The translations under genes were made by a program, and so were the position numbers. DNA of 64,000 nucleotides, taken from contig NZ_PGGU01000007.1 of the NCBI RefSeq assembly GCF_002872075.1, positions 179,973 to 243,972 on the forward strand, written 5' to 3'. The DNA comes from Microbacterium aurantiacum (lineage in GTDB: Bacteria; Actinomycetota; Actinomycetes; Actinomycetales; Microbacteriaceae). Position 1 is the stretch's first letter. The number at the start of each line of letters is the position of its first letter. Under the pieces are notes generated by a model, which was given only the letters and a program-made list of their open reading frames with translations, ran no database searches and was not told the origin of the DNA. Below are positions 51,120 to 60,712 of this stretch, in pieces.

Positions 51120-52717
51120 CGGCCGACCACCACGAGCTCGCCCTCCTCGAGCTCACCCTCGATCGGTGTGACCTCCACCGCACCACGTGCGGCGAGTCCG
51201 GTCTTGACGACGACGATCCGGGTCTCCGCGTCCTCCCCCTCGCGCGGATCCGATTCGACCACCTCGACCCGCGATTCGCCGCCGGGTCCCGCGGTGAGTG
51301 CCGCGAGCGGAACGGAGAGCACGTCACCGTCGGTGGCGCCGACGGCGATCTTGACCCGCACGTTGCTCCCCTGGAGCTGCTGGATCTGCTCCGCGGTCAG
51401 CGGATCCGGGTCCAGGAGCACCTCCCAACGGGCTTTGCTGTCCTTGCCCGCGTTGAGCGCCGAGATCACCGCACGGTGCTCGGTGCCGTCCGGGAGTTCG
51501 AAGACGCCCTCCGCGCCCGCCGTGAGCAGCCGGGCGTCGGCCTCGGCCGCCGCCCCGGTGAGCCGCACCGTGGCACCGGACACGGTCATCGACGATCCGC
51601 TCACCGTGTCGCCGCGCTTGACGTTGACGGCATCCACGCGCCGCGGAAGCTCCGTGAGGTAGAGCACCTCGCTCGACGGGAGGAACGGGAGCACGCTCTC
51701 GCGCGCCGTCTCGAGCGCCTCGTTCGCGGCTTCGACCTGCGCGTAGGCCGAATCCAGCATCGCGCGCTCCGCGCTGGTGTTCTTCGCCGCCCAGAGCTGA
51801 TCCCGCTCCAGCCGCGCGGTCTGCAGGTCCCACTCGGCCTGTTGCACGCCCTCGCCCTTCGCCTTCGCGTCGGCGAGTGCCTGCTCGGCCTGAGCGACCT
51901 TCACATCGGCCTGCCACGAGTCCACCTTGCTGGGACCGGAACCTGCCGCATCGAGCGCCGCCTGGGCCTGGCTGACGCTGTCGTTCGCGCTGCGCACCGC
52001 CTCCTCGGCTGAGCGTACGGAAGCGGTCGCCTCCTCACCCGACGACGGCGCCGGATAGCCCGCCTGCGCGTAGAGCTGCCCGACGGCATCCGCCGTCGCT
52101 CCGTCGAACAGATCGGAGGCGGCGTCGCCCGGGTTGATCCCGATGCTCGCGAGCGCCTGCTTGAGCTGCAGCACGTCGGGACCGGACACTCCGACGCGCA
52201 GCGTGCGGTATGCCGGAAGCTCGCCCGGCAGGACGATGACGGGGCGACCGGCCACTTCCAGCGCGATCGAGAGCGGCGTGAAGGTCGCGCCGACCGCCGG
52301 AACCTGACCGGTTACGACTGCTCGCCCCTCTGTGCCCGTGGTGTCGATGGTCACCTCGACGGCGTCCGCGTAGCCGACGTCCGCCCGCAGCGTCACGTCA
52401 TTGCTCAGCGACCCGAACTCGACCGGAACAGTCACCAATCCGGGCTCAGGGGTGTCGCCGTCCGCCTCGGCAGGAGAGATCAGGAAGTGCCCGATCAGGA
52501 GACCTGCGACCAGACTGACGACGGCGCACGCCGCGACGATCCACAGGGTGCGATTGCCTCGGAGAACACGTCCCCAGCCGCTGACCTTCGAGGTGTCGCC
52601 TTCGGTCTCATCCGTGTCTGCGTCGATCACTTCCTCGATGTCGAGGTTCTCTTCGGCGTCGACGTTCTCTTCGGCGTCGAGCGGGAACTTCGTCGTGGGT
52701 GTCTCGTCGTCGCGCAT
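51116..52717 (-). CDS. HlyD/MacA-like adaptor with peptidoglycan-binding domain
   Basis: A 533-residue membrane-anchored periplasmic-type adaptor. An acidic cytosolic tail (1-50) leads to one transmembrane helix (about 58-80). A beta domain, a PG_binding_1-type segment (GVSGPDVLQLKQALASIGIN, about 160-210), a long coiled-coil hairpin (about 218-325; VRSAEEAVRSANDSVSQAQA) and a lipoyl/beta-barrel return follow. It probably joins the permease to the cell wall. The ATG at 52717 shares one base with the lipoprotein stop (TGATG); a GTG at 52720 is the alternative. Confidence 0.86.
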   Translation of the reverse strand: MRDDETPTTKFPLDAEENVDAEENLDIEEVIDADTDETEGDTSKVSGWGRVLRGNRTLWIVAACAVVSLVAGLLIGHFLISPAEADGDTPEPGLVTVPVEFGSLSNDVTLRADVGYADAVEVTIDTTGTEGRAVVTGQVPAVGATFTPLSIALEVAGRPVIVLPGELPAYRTLRVGVSGPDVLQLKQALASIGINPGDAASDLFDGATADAVGQLYAQAGYPAPSSGEEATASVRSAEEAVRSANDSVSQAQAALDAAGSGPSKVDSWQADVKVAQAEQALADAKAKGEGVQQAEWDLQTARLERDQLWAAKNTSAERAMLDSAYAQVEAANEALETARESVLPFLPSSEVLYLTELPRRVDAVNVKRGDTVSGSSMTVSGATVRLTGAAAEADARLLTAGAEGVFELPDGTEHRAVISALNAGKDSKARWEVLLDPDPLTAEQIQQLQGSNVRVKIAVGATDGDVLSVPLAALTAGPGGESRVEVVESDPREGEDAETRIVVVKTGLAARGAVEVTPIEGELEEGELVVVGR

Positions 52718-53730
52718 CACTTGCTCTGCTCGGCCGCCGCCTTGAACGCCTCGAGATCCGCCTTGTTGTCGGCGATGAACTTCTCCTCCTGGGCGAACTG
52801 GATCTTCAGCGACTTCTCCTGGTACGAGGTCTCCTTGCGGCACTCGAGGTCCTTCAGCGCCAGTTCGATCTCACGCTCGCCGAGCTTCTTCATCTCCGGG
52901 CTCTTGTTCGGATCCTCGACGGTCTCGGGGTCGACGGGGGTGGTGCCGTCTCCATATGCGGCCTCGTAGATCTTCGACTGCTCGTCCGAGATCGACGTCG
53001 ACGCATCCTGCTGCGCCTTGAACCCGGGCTCACCGGCATCGGCCATGCAGCTCGCCCAGGCGGCGTTGAGTTCCTTGAACTCCGGCGACTCCTGGGTGCT
53101 GGACCACAGTTCGTTCATCTTCTCCACGAGGCCGGCGAACTCGTCCGCCTGCCAGGGGTCATCGCCCTGCACCTCATGCTGTGCCGCGCCCTGGCAGCCG
53201 GCATCCTCCCAGTTGTACTCGAAGGTGGCCCCCTCGGTCATCGCGTCCTCCTCGGGAGGAGCGCCGTAGAGGGTCTCGTAGTAGGCGGTCTGTTCGGACT
53301 CGCTGAGAGAGGCGATGTAGTCCGCGTTCGGATCGGTGTTCTCCTCCGGCGGGTTCTCCTCCATCTGCTCGTTCCAGGGGCTGTTCACCATGCCGTAGCC
53401 GTACTTCTCGACCCATTCGCGCGACTCCGGGTCCCATTCGCCGCCGTCATCGGAGAATGCCACTCCGCCGTTCTGTGTGTTCGGCTTGTATTCGAAGCCC
53501 TCCGCCGCCATGCACTCCGCCATGAGCTCTTCCTGCTGGCGGCTCTGCTCATCGAACTGCTTCTGCTGCTCCTCCGGAGACAGATCGCCTCCCCAGGCCG
53601 CGGAGAGGTACTTGTTCAGCGGCGAATCCTCGTAGTCGAGCTTGTCCGCGCCGGGCCCTCCGGAGCATCCGGCGAGAGCGAGGACGAGAGCGGTGGTCGC
53701 GAAGATCGCGAGGGAACCATGGGTTCGCAT
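52717..53730 (-). CDS. Lipoprotein of the export operon
   Basis: A 337-residue secreted lipoprotein. The signal peptide ends in the lipobox LALAGC with Cys22 as the lipidated residue. The mature part is very acidic, rich in Glu, Gln and Trp, and has four further cysteines in pairs (ECMAAEGF, DAGCQGAA, SCMADAGE, LECRKET) that could form two disulfides. No known domain is recognised. GGAG precedes the ATG. Translational coupling to the adaptor suggests it is part of, or a substrate sensor for, the MacB-like complex. Confidence 0.82.
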   Translation of the reverse strand: MRTHGSLAIFATTALVLALAGCSGGPGADKLDYEDSPLNKYLSAAWGGDLSPEEQQKQFDEQSRQQEELMAECMAAEGFEYKPNTQNGGVAFSDDGGEWDPESREWVEKYGYGMVNSPWNEQMEENPPEENTDPNADYIASLSESEQTAYYETLYGAPPEEDAMTEGATFEYNWEDAGCQGAAQHEVQGDDPWQADEFAGLVEKMNELWSSTQESPEFKELNAAWASCMADAGEPGFKAQQDASTSISDEQSKIYEAAYGDGTTPVDPETVEDPNKSPEMKKLGEREIELALKDLECRKETSYQEKSLKIQFAQEEKFIADNKADLEAFKAAAEQSK

Positions 53731-53869
53731 GGGGGGAACTCCTTCGTGGGTCCGGCAGACGTCGGACGGCTCCGCTCAGGATAGGCAGACTCGCGCGCAC
53801 CCCGCGTCCCCCTTTCGGGGGACTTCAGGAGATTCACAACTTTTCGGAACAGAGGCTGCTAAAGGACGA

Positions 53870-54772
53870 TCAGCGGGCGCGCGGGTGGGATGTCGCGTAG
53901 ATGTCGCGAAGCGTGTCGACCGACACGTGGGTGTAGATCTGGGTCGTCGCGACAGAGGCGTGACCGAGGAGCTCCTGGACGACGCGCACATCGGCACCGC
54001 CCTGGAGCAGGTGCGTCGCGAAGGAATGGCGGAGCGTGTGCGGCGAGACCTCCGAGGTGATCTGCGCCCGCTCCGCGGCGGCGCGGATCACGAGCCACGC
54101 GCTCTGCCGTGAGAGGGGCACACCGCGTGCGCCGAGGAACAACCGTGCCGATGCGCGCCCCTTCGCCGCGAGCCCGGGCCGCACGCGCGTGAGGTATGCG
54201 TCCACGGCGATGCGGGCGTACGAGCCGAGCGGAACGATGCGCTCCTTCGACCCTTTGCCTCGCAGCCGCAGGACGTCTCCGTGTGCCAGATCGTCGACGT
54301 CGAGCCCCACGGCTTCGGAGACCCGCGCTCCGGTCGCGTAGAGCAGCTCCAGGAGTGCGCGGTCGCGGATGCCCAGCGGCTCCTCCGCCGAAGGAGCGGC
54401 GAGCAGGCGCTCCACCTGATCGATGGTCAGCGCCTTCGGCAGCCGCTGCGGGGCCTTCGGCGGGCGCAGCCGACCGCTCGGGTCGTCCGCCTCGATCCCC
54501 TCCCGCGCGAGGAACCGGTGCCAGCCGCGTACGGACGATTGCAGTCGGGCGAGACTCGTGGCGGCGGGAGCCGGCTCTGCCGCCGAGCGTTCGGCGATGA
54601 AACGCCCGACGACAGCCGGGGTGATGTCGGAGGTCTCCTCGGCTCCGTTCTCGGCGAGCCATGCGCGGTACCCGTCCAGGTCGCGCCGGTAGGCGGCGAC
54701 CGTATGCGCACTCAGCCCGCGTTCGATCGTGATGTGCCGCAGATAGGCATCCATCGCCCGATCGATCCGCAC
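53870..54772 (-). CDS. xerD: Tyrosine recombinase XerD
   Basis: A 300-residue site-specific recombinase that, with XerC, resolves chromosome dimers at dif. The N-terminal core-binding domain begins [20 protein letters not shown]; the catalytic residues are Arg150, Lys173, His245, Arg248, His271 and Tyr280. The GTG at 54772 lies two bases after the Nudix stop and matches the usual XerD N-terminus and length; an ATG at 54754 is less complete. It lies next to the Nudix-pyrG genes, as in mycobacteria, so it is chromosomal rather than an element integrase. Confidence 0.93.
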   Translation of the reverse strand: MRIDRAMDAYLRHITIERGLSAHTVAAYRRDLDGYRAWLAENGAEETSDITPAVVGRFIAERSAAEPAPAATSLARLQSSVRGWHRFLAREGIEADDPSGRLRPPKAPQRLPKALTIDQVERLLAAPSAEEPLGIRDRALLELLYATGARVSEAVGLDVDDLAHGDVLRLRGKGSKERIVPLGSYARIAVDAYLTRVRPGLAAKGRASARLFLGARGVPLSRQSAWLVIRAAAERAQITSEVSPHTLRHSFATHLLQGGADVRVVQELLGHASVATTQIYTHVSVDTLRDIYATSHPRAR

Positions 54773-54774
54773 GG

Positions 54775-55350
54775 CTACGCCCCGCCGACCCCGCGCCGCT
54801 CCGCCGCGAGAACACCGATCGACAGGATCGCGTTGCGCATCCGTCCGGCCATGACGGCGTCGGCCACCTCGCCCAACGGCACCCACTCCACCCGGATGTC
54901 GGCCTCTTCGTCCGTGCGATCATGAACCGTCGCCGCGGGTGAGATGCCGGTTGCGAGGAAGAGATGGATGATTTCGCTGTTCCCGCCCGGCGTCGTGTAC
55001 GTCGAAACCAGCGGCTCCCAGTGCTCGGCCGTGATGTCGGCCTCCTCCGCGAGCTCTCGCTGCGCGGCCAGGAGCGGCTCCTCCCCCTCGATGTCGAGGA
55101 GGCCGGCGGGCAGCTCCCAGTCGCGGTGGCGGATCGGATGCCGGTACTGCTGGATCAACAGCACCCGCCCGTCATCGTCCACCGCCACGACGGCCACTGC
55201 GCCGGTGTGGTCGACGTACTGGCGGACGATCTCGCCGTCACCGTAGCGGAACCTGTCGGAGCGGACGTCCCACACGGCTCCCCGGTAGACGATCTCGCCG
55301 CTGACGATCTCCGGCGAGAAGGGCTCGTCCTGCAGGTCAGGCATCTTCAC
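54775..55350 (-). CDS. Nudix hydrolase, ADP-ribose pyrophosphatase type
   Basis: A 191-residue Nudix enzyme. The box is [20 protein letters not shown] followed by EADI; the preceding WELPAGLLD and the downstream [14 protein letters not shown] loop fit ADP-ribose pyrophosphatases (NudF-like). It cleaves ADP-ribose to AMP and ribose 5-phosphate. It lies between pyrG and xerD and overlaps pyrG by 14 bases. The GTG at 55350 or the ATG at 55344 could be the start. Confidence 0.9.
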   Translation of the reverse strand: MKMPDLQDEPFSPEIVSGEIVYRGAVWDVRSDRFRYGDGEIVRQYVDHTGAVAVVAVDDDGRVLLIQQYRHPIRHRDWELPAGLLDIEGEEPLLAAQRELAEEADITAEHWEPLVSTYTTPGGNSEIIHLFLATGISPAATVHDRTDEEADIRVEWVPLGEVADAVMAGRMRNAILSIGVLAAERRGVGGA

Positions 55351-57055
55351 TGACGTCGAACAGCTCGCTCGCGTGGTGCCGTTCGATCGCCGCTCCCACC
55401 AGCCCGCGGAACAGCGGGTGCGGGGCGGTCGGACGCGAACGCAGCTCGGGGTGCGCCTGGGTCGCGATGTAGTACGGGTGCACGTCGCGCGGCAGTTCCA
55501 CGTACTCGACGAGGTCGAGTTCCTGGTTCAGGCCGGAGAACACCAGACCGGCTGCGGAGAGACGGTCGCGGTAGGCGTTGTTCACCTCGTAGCGGTGACG
55601 GTGACGCTCGGACGACTGCGGCGCTTCGTAGAGTTCCCGTGCCAGGGATCCTTCGGCGAGCTCCGCCTGGTAGAGGCCGAGGCGCATGGTGCCGCCGAGG
55701 TCTCCGCCGTCGAGGATCTCGACCTGCTCGGCCATGGTCGCGATGACCGGCTCCGACGTCTCGGGATCGAACTCGGTGGACGACGCACCGGCGATGCCGG
55801 CGACGTCACGGGCGTACTCGATGACCATGCACTGCAGACCCAGGCAGAGGCCGAGTGTGGGGATGCCCTGCTCGCGCGCGAACTTCAGTGCGCCGAGCTT
55901 GCCCTCGATGCCCCGGATGCCGAAGCCGCCGGGCACGCAGATGCCGTCGAGCTCGGAGAGCTGCGCCTGCGCTCCCTCCGGCGTCTCGCACAGGTCGGAC
56001 GGGATCCAGCGGATGTTGACCTTGGTCTCCTGCGCGAAGCCGCCGGCCTTGAGCGCCTCGGTCACCGACAGGTAGGCGTCGGGCAGGTCGATGTACTTGC
56101 CGACGAGACCGATCGTGACCTCGTGCTTGGGGTTGTGCACCGCGTGCAGCACCTTGCTCCAGCGCGTCCAGTCGACCTCGTCGGCCGCCTTCTGGTCGAG
56201 GCCGAGGCGGCGCACGATGTACGAGTCGAGGCCCTGGTCGTTGAGCGTGGACGGGATGTCGTAGATGCTCGGCAGGTCGACGGTGTTGATGACGCCTTCG
56301 ACGTCGACGTCGCACATCAGCGCGATCTTGTTCCGGTTGCTCTCGCTCACGGGGCGATCGCTGCGCAGCACCAGGGCGTCCGGCTGGATGCCGACCTGGC
56401 GCAGCGCCGCCACCGAGTGCTGAGTGGGCTTCGTCTTCTGCTCACCCGAGGCGCCCATGAACGGCACCAGCGAGACGTGCACGAAGAACACGCTGTCGCG
56501 GCCGAGCTCGTGGCGCAGCTGACGGGCGGACTCGAGGAACGGCTGCGATTCGATGTCGCCGACGGTGCCGCCGACCTCGGTGATGATGACGTCGGGTCGC
56601 GGTTCCTCAGAGGCCTGCAGGCGCATCCGGCGCTTGATCTCGTCGGTGATGTGCGGGATGACCTGCACGGTGTCACCGAGGTACTCGCCGCGGCGCTCGC
56701 GGGCGATGACCTGCGAGTAGATCTGGCCGGTGGTGACGTTCGCCGCCTGCGACAGGTTGATGTCGAGGAACCGTTCGTAGTGCCCGATGTCGAGGTCGGT
56801 CTCGGCGCCGTCGTCGGTGACGAACACCTCGCCGTGCTGGAACGGGTTCATGGTGCCCGGATCCACGTTCAGATACGGGTCGAGCTTCTGCATGACGACG
56901 CGGAGTCCGCGAGCGGTGAGGAGGTTGCCCAGGCTGGCGGCGGTGAGCCCCTTGCCCAAAGACGAAACGACACCACCTGTCACAAAAATGTGCTTCGTGG
57001 TGAAAGAGCGCTGCGTCGTGTCGTTCTTGGGTCCCGCTTGAGAAGAGTTCATCAC
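55337..57055 (-). CDS. pyrG: CTP synthase
   Basis: A 572-residue enzyme that makes CTP from UTP, ATP and glutamine. The synthetase domain starts [20 protein letters not shown], with [11 protein letters not shown]; the C-terminal class I amidotransferase has GGFGIRG (oxyanion loop), LCLGLQCM (catalytic Cys) and the late His/Glu. Either a GTG at 57055 or the ATG at 57052 starts it. A TAGGAT hexamer eight bases before the GTG favours a leaderless message from that codon. It overlaps the Nudix gene. Confidence 0.96.
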   Translation of the reverse strand: MMNSSQAGPKNDTTQRSFTTKHIFVTGGVVSSLGKGLTAASLGNLLTARGLRVVMQKLDPYLNVDPGTMNPFQHGEVFVTDDGAETDLDIGHYERFLDINLSQAANVTTGQIYSQVIARERRGEYLGDTVQVIPHITDEIKRRMRLQASEEPRPDVIITEVGGTVGDIESQPFLESARQLRHELGRDSVFFVHVSLVPFMGASGEQKTKPTQHSVAALRQVGIQPDALVLRSDRPVSESNRNKIALMCDVDVEGVINTVDLPSIYDIPSTLNDQGLDSYIVRRLGLDQKAADEVDWTRWSKVLHAVHNPKHEVTIGLVGKYIDLPDAYLSVTEALKAGGFAQETKVNIRWIPSDLCETPEGAQAQLSELDGICVPGGFGIRGIEGKLGALKFAREQGIPTLGLCLGLQCMVIEYARDVAGIAGASSTEFDPETSEPVIATMAEQVEILDGGDLGGTMRLGLYQAELAEGSLARELYEAPQSSERHRHRYEVNNAYRDRLSAAGLVFSGLNQELDLVEYVELPRDVHPYYIATQAHPELRSRPTAPHPLFRGLVGAAIERHHASELFDVSEDA

Positions 57056-57063
57056 GGGCTTCG

Positions 57064-57069
57064 ATCCTA
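57064..57069 (-). promoter_or_regulatory. -10 hexamer for pyrG
   Basis: On the minus strand TAGGAT ends eight bases before the GTG at 57055, immediately after the recN stop codon. Confidence 0.4.
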
Positions 57070-58761
57070 TCAGGTGGCGGGGACGCGGAGGCTGAGAAGT
57101 TCTCTGGCGTGTGTGAGCGCGGCGTCGGAATCGGTCAGTCCGGACAGCAGTCGCGCCATCTCGGCCTCCCGGTCCTCGCCCTCCAATCGGCGCACACTCG
57201 ACGCCGTGACCGCGCCATCACTGGCCTTCACGACCGAGAGGTGATTCGATGCGAAGGCGGCGACCTGGGCGAGGTGGGTGACGGCGATCACCTGCGACGA
57301 TTCCGCGAGCCGGGCGAGTCGCCGGCCGACCTCGATCGCGGCGGCGCCGCCGATGCCCGCGTCGACCTCGTCGAAGACGAACGTCGGCACGGGGTCGGTG
57401 CCCGCGATGACGACTTCGATCGCGAGCATGACCCGCGACAGCTCACCGCCCGACGCACCCTTGGAGACCGCGCGCGGTTCGGCACCGGGGTGCGGCGCCA
57501 GCAGGATCGACACGTCGTCGCGCCCGTGGACGCTCTCCGCGCCCGTGCCGACGGCGACCTCGAGACGCGCATCGGGCATCGCCAGCGCGTGCAGCTCCTC
57601 GGTGACGGCGGCGCCCAGACGCGCCGCGGCCTCGGTTCGTGCCGCCGTCAGCCGGGCCGCCGCGTCGTCGAGCACGGTCCGCGCGGCATCGCGTTCGCCT
57701 TCGAGCCGTTCGATCCGCTCGCCGTCATCGTCGAGCTCGGCCAGGCGCGCTGAGCCGGACTCCCACAGTTCGAGAGCTTCGTCGAGGGAGCCGTGCGCCC
57801 TGATCAGCGTCGTGAGGGCTGCACGGCGCTCCTCGACGGCGGCGAGCTCATGCGGACCCGTCTCGTCGAGGTCGGCGAGGTAGGCCGACAGCTGGCCGGC
57901 CAGGTCGGCGATCCGGTATCCGACATCGGCCAGGCTCTCGGCGATCTCCGCGAGCTTCGGGTCGGCTGCGCGCTCCAGGGCGCGTCGTGCCTCGGCGATG
58001 AGCGCCGAAGCGTCGGCATCCCCCTCGTCGCTGGAGAGCGAACCCCGGGCGAGGGCTGCCGCGAGCCGCAGCTCCTCCGCGTTGGCGAGCCGCTCGGCGC
58101 GCTCCGCGAGCGCGGTGTCCTCCCCCGCTTCGGGAGCGGTGGCCTCGATCAGCGCGAGCGCCTCTCGGAGCCTGTCTGCTTCCTCGGCACGCCGATCACG
58201 ATTCTCGGTGATCTCCGTGATCTCGGCGTCGAGCTCGCGCCAACGTGCGAAGGCGGACGTATAGGCGTCGAGGCACGAGGCGACCGGCGCTCCGCCGAAT
58301 CTGTCGAGCGCATCGCGCTGCTCCGTCGAGGAGCGCAGTCTCAGCTGCTCGGACTGACCGTGCACGACCACGAGTTCCTCGGCGAGGGCGGAGAGCACGC
58401 TGGCGGGAGCCGCACGGCCACCGACGCTCGCTCTGCTGCGTCCCTCCGCGCTCAGGGTGCGGGACACGTAGAGTTCCGCGACTCCGTCTCCTGCGGGTTC
58501 GAGTTCTCCGCCCGCATCCGCGACGATGTCGGCGATGTCTCCGGCGGACGGCACGATCCACACTCCGGCGACGGATGCCTGGCCTGTGCCCGCGCGCACC
58601 GCACCGTAGTCGGCACGCTGACCGAGCAGCAGCCCGAGGCCGGTCACGACCATCGTCTTGCCGGCGCCGGTCTCGCCCGTGATCGCGGTGAACCCCGGCC
58701 CGAGCGGCAGCACGGCGTCGGCGATGACGCCGAGCCCCTGCATCCGCATCTCCTCGATCAC
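57070..58761 (-). CDS. recN: DNA repair ATPase RecN
   Basis: A 563-residue SMC-like protein for double-strand break repair. The head has Walker [10 protein letters not shown] (29-37); a long coiled coil occupies about 150-360 in two arms; the C-terminal head carries [14 protein letters not shown] and [17 protein letters not shown] (signature and Walker B). The GTG at 58761 overlaps the nadK stop (GTGA); GTG-IEEMRM matches the usual RecN opening. It lies between nadK and pyrG. No LexA-like box is evident at its start. Confidence 0.94.
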   Translation of the reverse strand: MIEEMRMQGLGVIADAVLPLGPGFTAITGETGAGKTMVVTGLGLLLGQRADYGAVRAGTGQASVAGVWIVPSAGDIADIVADAGGELEPAGDGVAELYVSRTLSAEGRSRASVGGRAAPASVLSALAEELVVVHGQSEQLRLRSSTEQRDALDRFGGAPVASCLDAYTSAFARWRELDAEITEITENRDRRAEEADRLREALALIEATAPEAGEDTALAERAERLANAEELRLAAALARGSLSSDEGDADASALIAEARRALERAADPKLAEIAESLADVGYRIADLAGQLSAYLADLDETGPHELAAVEERRAALTTLIRAHGSLDEALELWESGSARLAELDDDGERIERLEGERDAARTVLDDAAARLTAARTEAAARLGAAVTEELHALAMPDARLEVAVGTGAESVHGRDDVSILLAPHPGAEPRAVSKGASGGELSRVMLAIEVVIAGTDPVPTFVFDEVDAGIGGAAAIEVGRRLARLAESSQVIAVTHLAQVAAFASNHLSVVKASDGAVTASSVRRLEGEDREAEMARLLSGLTDSDAALTHARELLSLRVPAT

Positions 58762-59678
58762 GAGGCGGTTCCGCTGTTCTGTCCGCGCCAGCCGTCGACA
58801 GGCAGCTGGAACTTGCGCACGAGGCGATCGGTGAAGGTCGAGGGATGCAGTCGCGCGAGTCGCACCGGGCGCGAGGAGCGTCGGACGACCACACGGGCGC
58901 CAGGCGGCAGGTCGTGCGAGCGCCGGCCGTCGCACCAGAGGATGCCGGAGCCGTCGGTGCGCTCGAGCATCTCGATGGCGACCGAGGCGTCCGGGCTGAC
59001 GACGAGCGGCCTCGCGAAGAGGGCGTGTGCCGACAGCGGCACCACGGCGATGGCCTCGACGCTCGGCCAGATCACCGGTCCCCCGCCGGAGAAGTTGTAC
59101 GCGGTCGAACCGGTCGGCGTGGACACGACCATTCCGTCGCAGCCGAAGGTCGACAGCGGGCGTCCGTCGATCTCGAGCACCACCTCGATCATCCGCTCAC
59201 GGCTGGCCTTCTCGACGGTCGCCTCGTTGAGCGCCCAGGTCTCGTAGATGACTGCCCCGGCGACATCCTTCACCCGCACCGACAGCGCCATGCGCTCTTC
59301 GACGTCGTAGTCACGGGCGATGACGCGCCCCACGGCGTCGTCCATGTCGTCTCGTTCGATCTCCGCGAGGAAGCCGACGTGGCCCATGTTGATGCCGAGC
59401 ACGGGCGCTCCGCAACCCCGGACCAGTTCGGCCGCGCGCAGGATGGTGCCGTCACCGCCGAGGACGACGGCGAGTTCGAGATCGGCCTGCGCCACGGTGT
59501 CGCCGAGCACGTCCACGTCGGCGAATCGGTCGTCCACAGCCGCGAGCTCGGCACGGTCGTCACCGGAGAGGACGGGACGTGCGCCGGCGCCACGGAGAGC
59601 CTCGACCACGCGAACTGCCGCCAGGACCGTGTCCTCCCGGCCCGCATGGGCGACGACCAGGATGTTGCGCTCGTTCAT
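58758..59678 (-). CDS. nadK: NAD kinase
   Basis: A 306-residue cytosolic enzyme that phosphorylates NAD to NADP with ATP or polyphosphate. GGDGT is at 74-78 (Asp76 catalytic), followed by INMGHVGFLAE, TWALNEATVEK, TPTGSTAYNFSGGGP and the C-terminal LWCDGR. ATG 59678 overlaps the tlyA stop by four bases, and the stop overlaps recN by four. The longer reading upstream of 59678 runs into tlyA and is rejected. Confidence 0.95.
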   Translation of the reverse strand: MNERNILVVAHAGREDTVLAAVRVVEALRGAGARPVLSGDDRAELAAVDDRFADVDVLGDTVAQADLELAVVLGGDGTILRAAELVRGCGAPVLGINMGHVGFLAEIERDDMDDAVGRVIARDYDVEERMALSVRVKDVAGAVIYETWALNEATVEKASRERMIEVVLEIDGRPLSTFGCDGMVVSTPTGSTAYNFSGGGPVIWPSVEAIAVVPLSAHALFARPLVVSPDASVAIEMLERTDGSGILWCDGRRSHDLPPGARVVVRRSSRPVRLARLHPSTFTDRLVRKFQLPVDGWRGQNSGTAS

Positions 59679-60472
59679 CGTCCCCCCGCCAGTGCGTTGA
59701 TTCTCTCGGTCCATTCTGACGGATCGGATCCCCGCCCCGGTGCAAGGTGCACGAGGTACTCCGCGTTGCCGTGCGTGCCGAGGATCGGCGAGGGCACGAT
59801 GCCGAGCATCCCGAGGCCGACGTCCCAGGCGCTCCACACCGTGCGGGCCACGGCATCCGCTCGGGTCGCCGGGTCGGTGACGAGGCCGCCGCGCACCGCG
59901 GTGCGACCGACTTCGAACTGGGGCTTGATCAGCAGGATCACGTCGGCCGCGGGGGCCGCCACCTGTGCGACCGCGGGCAGCACGAGTTCGAGCGAGATGA
60001 AGGAGAGGTCTCCGACGATGAGGTCGGGCAGCGCGGACTCCCCCGTCGCCTCCGCGAGATTCCCCGGAGTCATGTGGCGGACGTTGTATCCCTCGACCTG
60101 CGTGACCCCGGGGTCTGCGGCGATCGAGGGAGCGAGCTGGTCATGGCCGACGTCGACGGCGAGCACCTTCCGGGCTCCCCGCTCGCGCAGCACCTGGGTG
60201 AAACCGCCTGTGGATGCGCCCATGTCGAGGGCGAGACGGCCGTCGACGTCGATGCCGAAGCCGTCGATCGCCGCGATGAGTTTGTGCGCGGCGCGCCCGA
60301 CGTAGTGGTCGGCGCCGGCGACGGTGAGTTCGGCGTCGTCACGCACCGGCGTGGACGCCTTGACGACGGGCCGCCCGTCGACGCTGACCAGGCCGTCGGT
60401 GATGAGCGCGGTCGCGTGGTTCCGGGAGCGGGCGAGGCCTCGTGCTGCGAGGGCGACGTCGAGACGCGTCAT
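59675..60472 (-). CDS. tlyA: TlyA-type 2'-O-methyltransferase/hemolysin
   Basis: A 265-residue enzyme. An S4 domain (about residues 1-60; RLDVALAARGLARSRNHATA) precedes an FtsJ-like Rossmann fold with LDMGASTGGFTQVLRERGA (SAM motif), GDLSFISLELVLP and LIKPQFEVGR. In mycobacteria TlyA methylates C1409 of 16S and C1920 of 23S rRNA and conditions capreomycin sensitivity. It overlaps neighbours on both sides by four bases. Confidence 0.93.
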   Translation of the reverse strand: MTRLDVALAARGLARSRNHATALITDGLVSVDGRPVVKASTPVRDDAELTVAGADHYVGRAAHKLIAAIDGFGIDVDGRLALDMGASTGGFTQVLRERGARKVLAVDVGHDQLAPSIAADPGVTQVEGYNVRHMTPGNLAEATGESALPDLIVGDLSFISLELVLPAVAQVAAPAADVILLIKPQFEVGRTAVRGGLVTDPATRADAVARTVWSAWDVGLGMLGIVPSPILGTHGNAEYLVHLAPGRGSDPSEWTERINALAGGR

Positions 60473-60645
60473 CGGGATCCCGGGGTCTCCCGCTGTTCGA
60501 GCTTCGCCCCGCCCTCGAGCCGGCGGGAGAGCTCATCATGCATCGCGGAGTACGCCTCGGCCCGGTCGGCGAGCGGCTGGCCCTCGATCAGGCGCAGACG
60601 ACTCCACAGACCGTCGGTCGGCGCGCTCGTCGTATCTTCGCTCAC
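60469..60645 (-). CDS. Conserved small protein between HAD and tlyA
   Basis: A 58-residue charged helical protein (DGLWSRLRLIEGQPLADRAE; AYSAMHDELSRRLEGGAKLE). It occupies the position of mycobacterial Rv1693. Its stop overlaps the tlyA ATG (ATGA). The GTG at 60645 is supported by TACAGT seven bases upstream. No known domain; a small regulator or TlyA partner is conceivable from coupling alone. Confidence 0.72.
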   Translation of the reverse strand: MSEDTTSAPTDGLWSRLRLIEGQPLADRAEAYSAMHDELSRRLEGGAKLEQRETPGSR

Positions 60646-60652
60646 GGCTTCT

Positions 60653-60658
60653 ACTGTA
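60653..60658 (-). promoter_or_regulatory. Leaderless-type -10 hexamer for small protein and tlyA operon
   Basis: On the minus strand TACAGT ends seven bases before the GTG at 60645. Confidence 0.5.
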
Positions 60659-60712
60659 CGCGGAGGTGCGGACAGCAGACGGTGCCACGACGTCGCGGTG
60701 CGGACGCGGGGT

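Noticed and set aside
53870..54772. Tyrosine recombinase as a possible integrase of the tRNA-Pro island
   Set aside because: Position beside Nudix-pyrG and a canonical XerD sequence make it the chromosomal dimer-resolution enzyme.
55373..57244. Long frame antisense to pyrG (623 codons)
   Set aside because: A shadow; Asp/Arg/Val-rich composition with no domain, opposite a complete CTP synthase.
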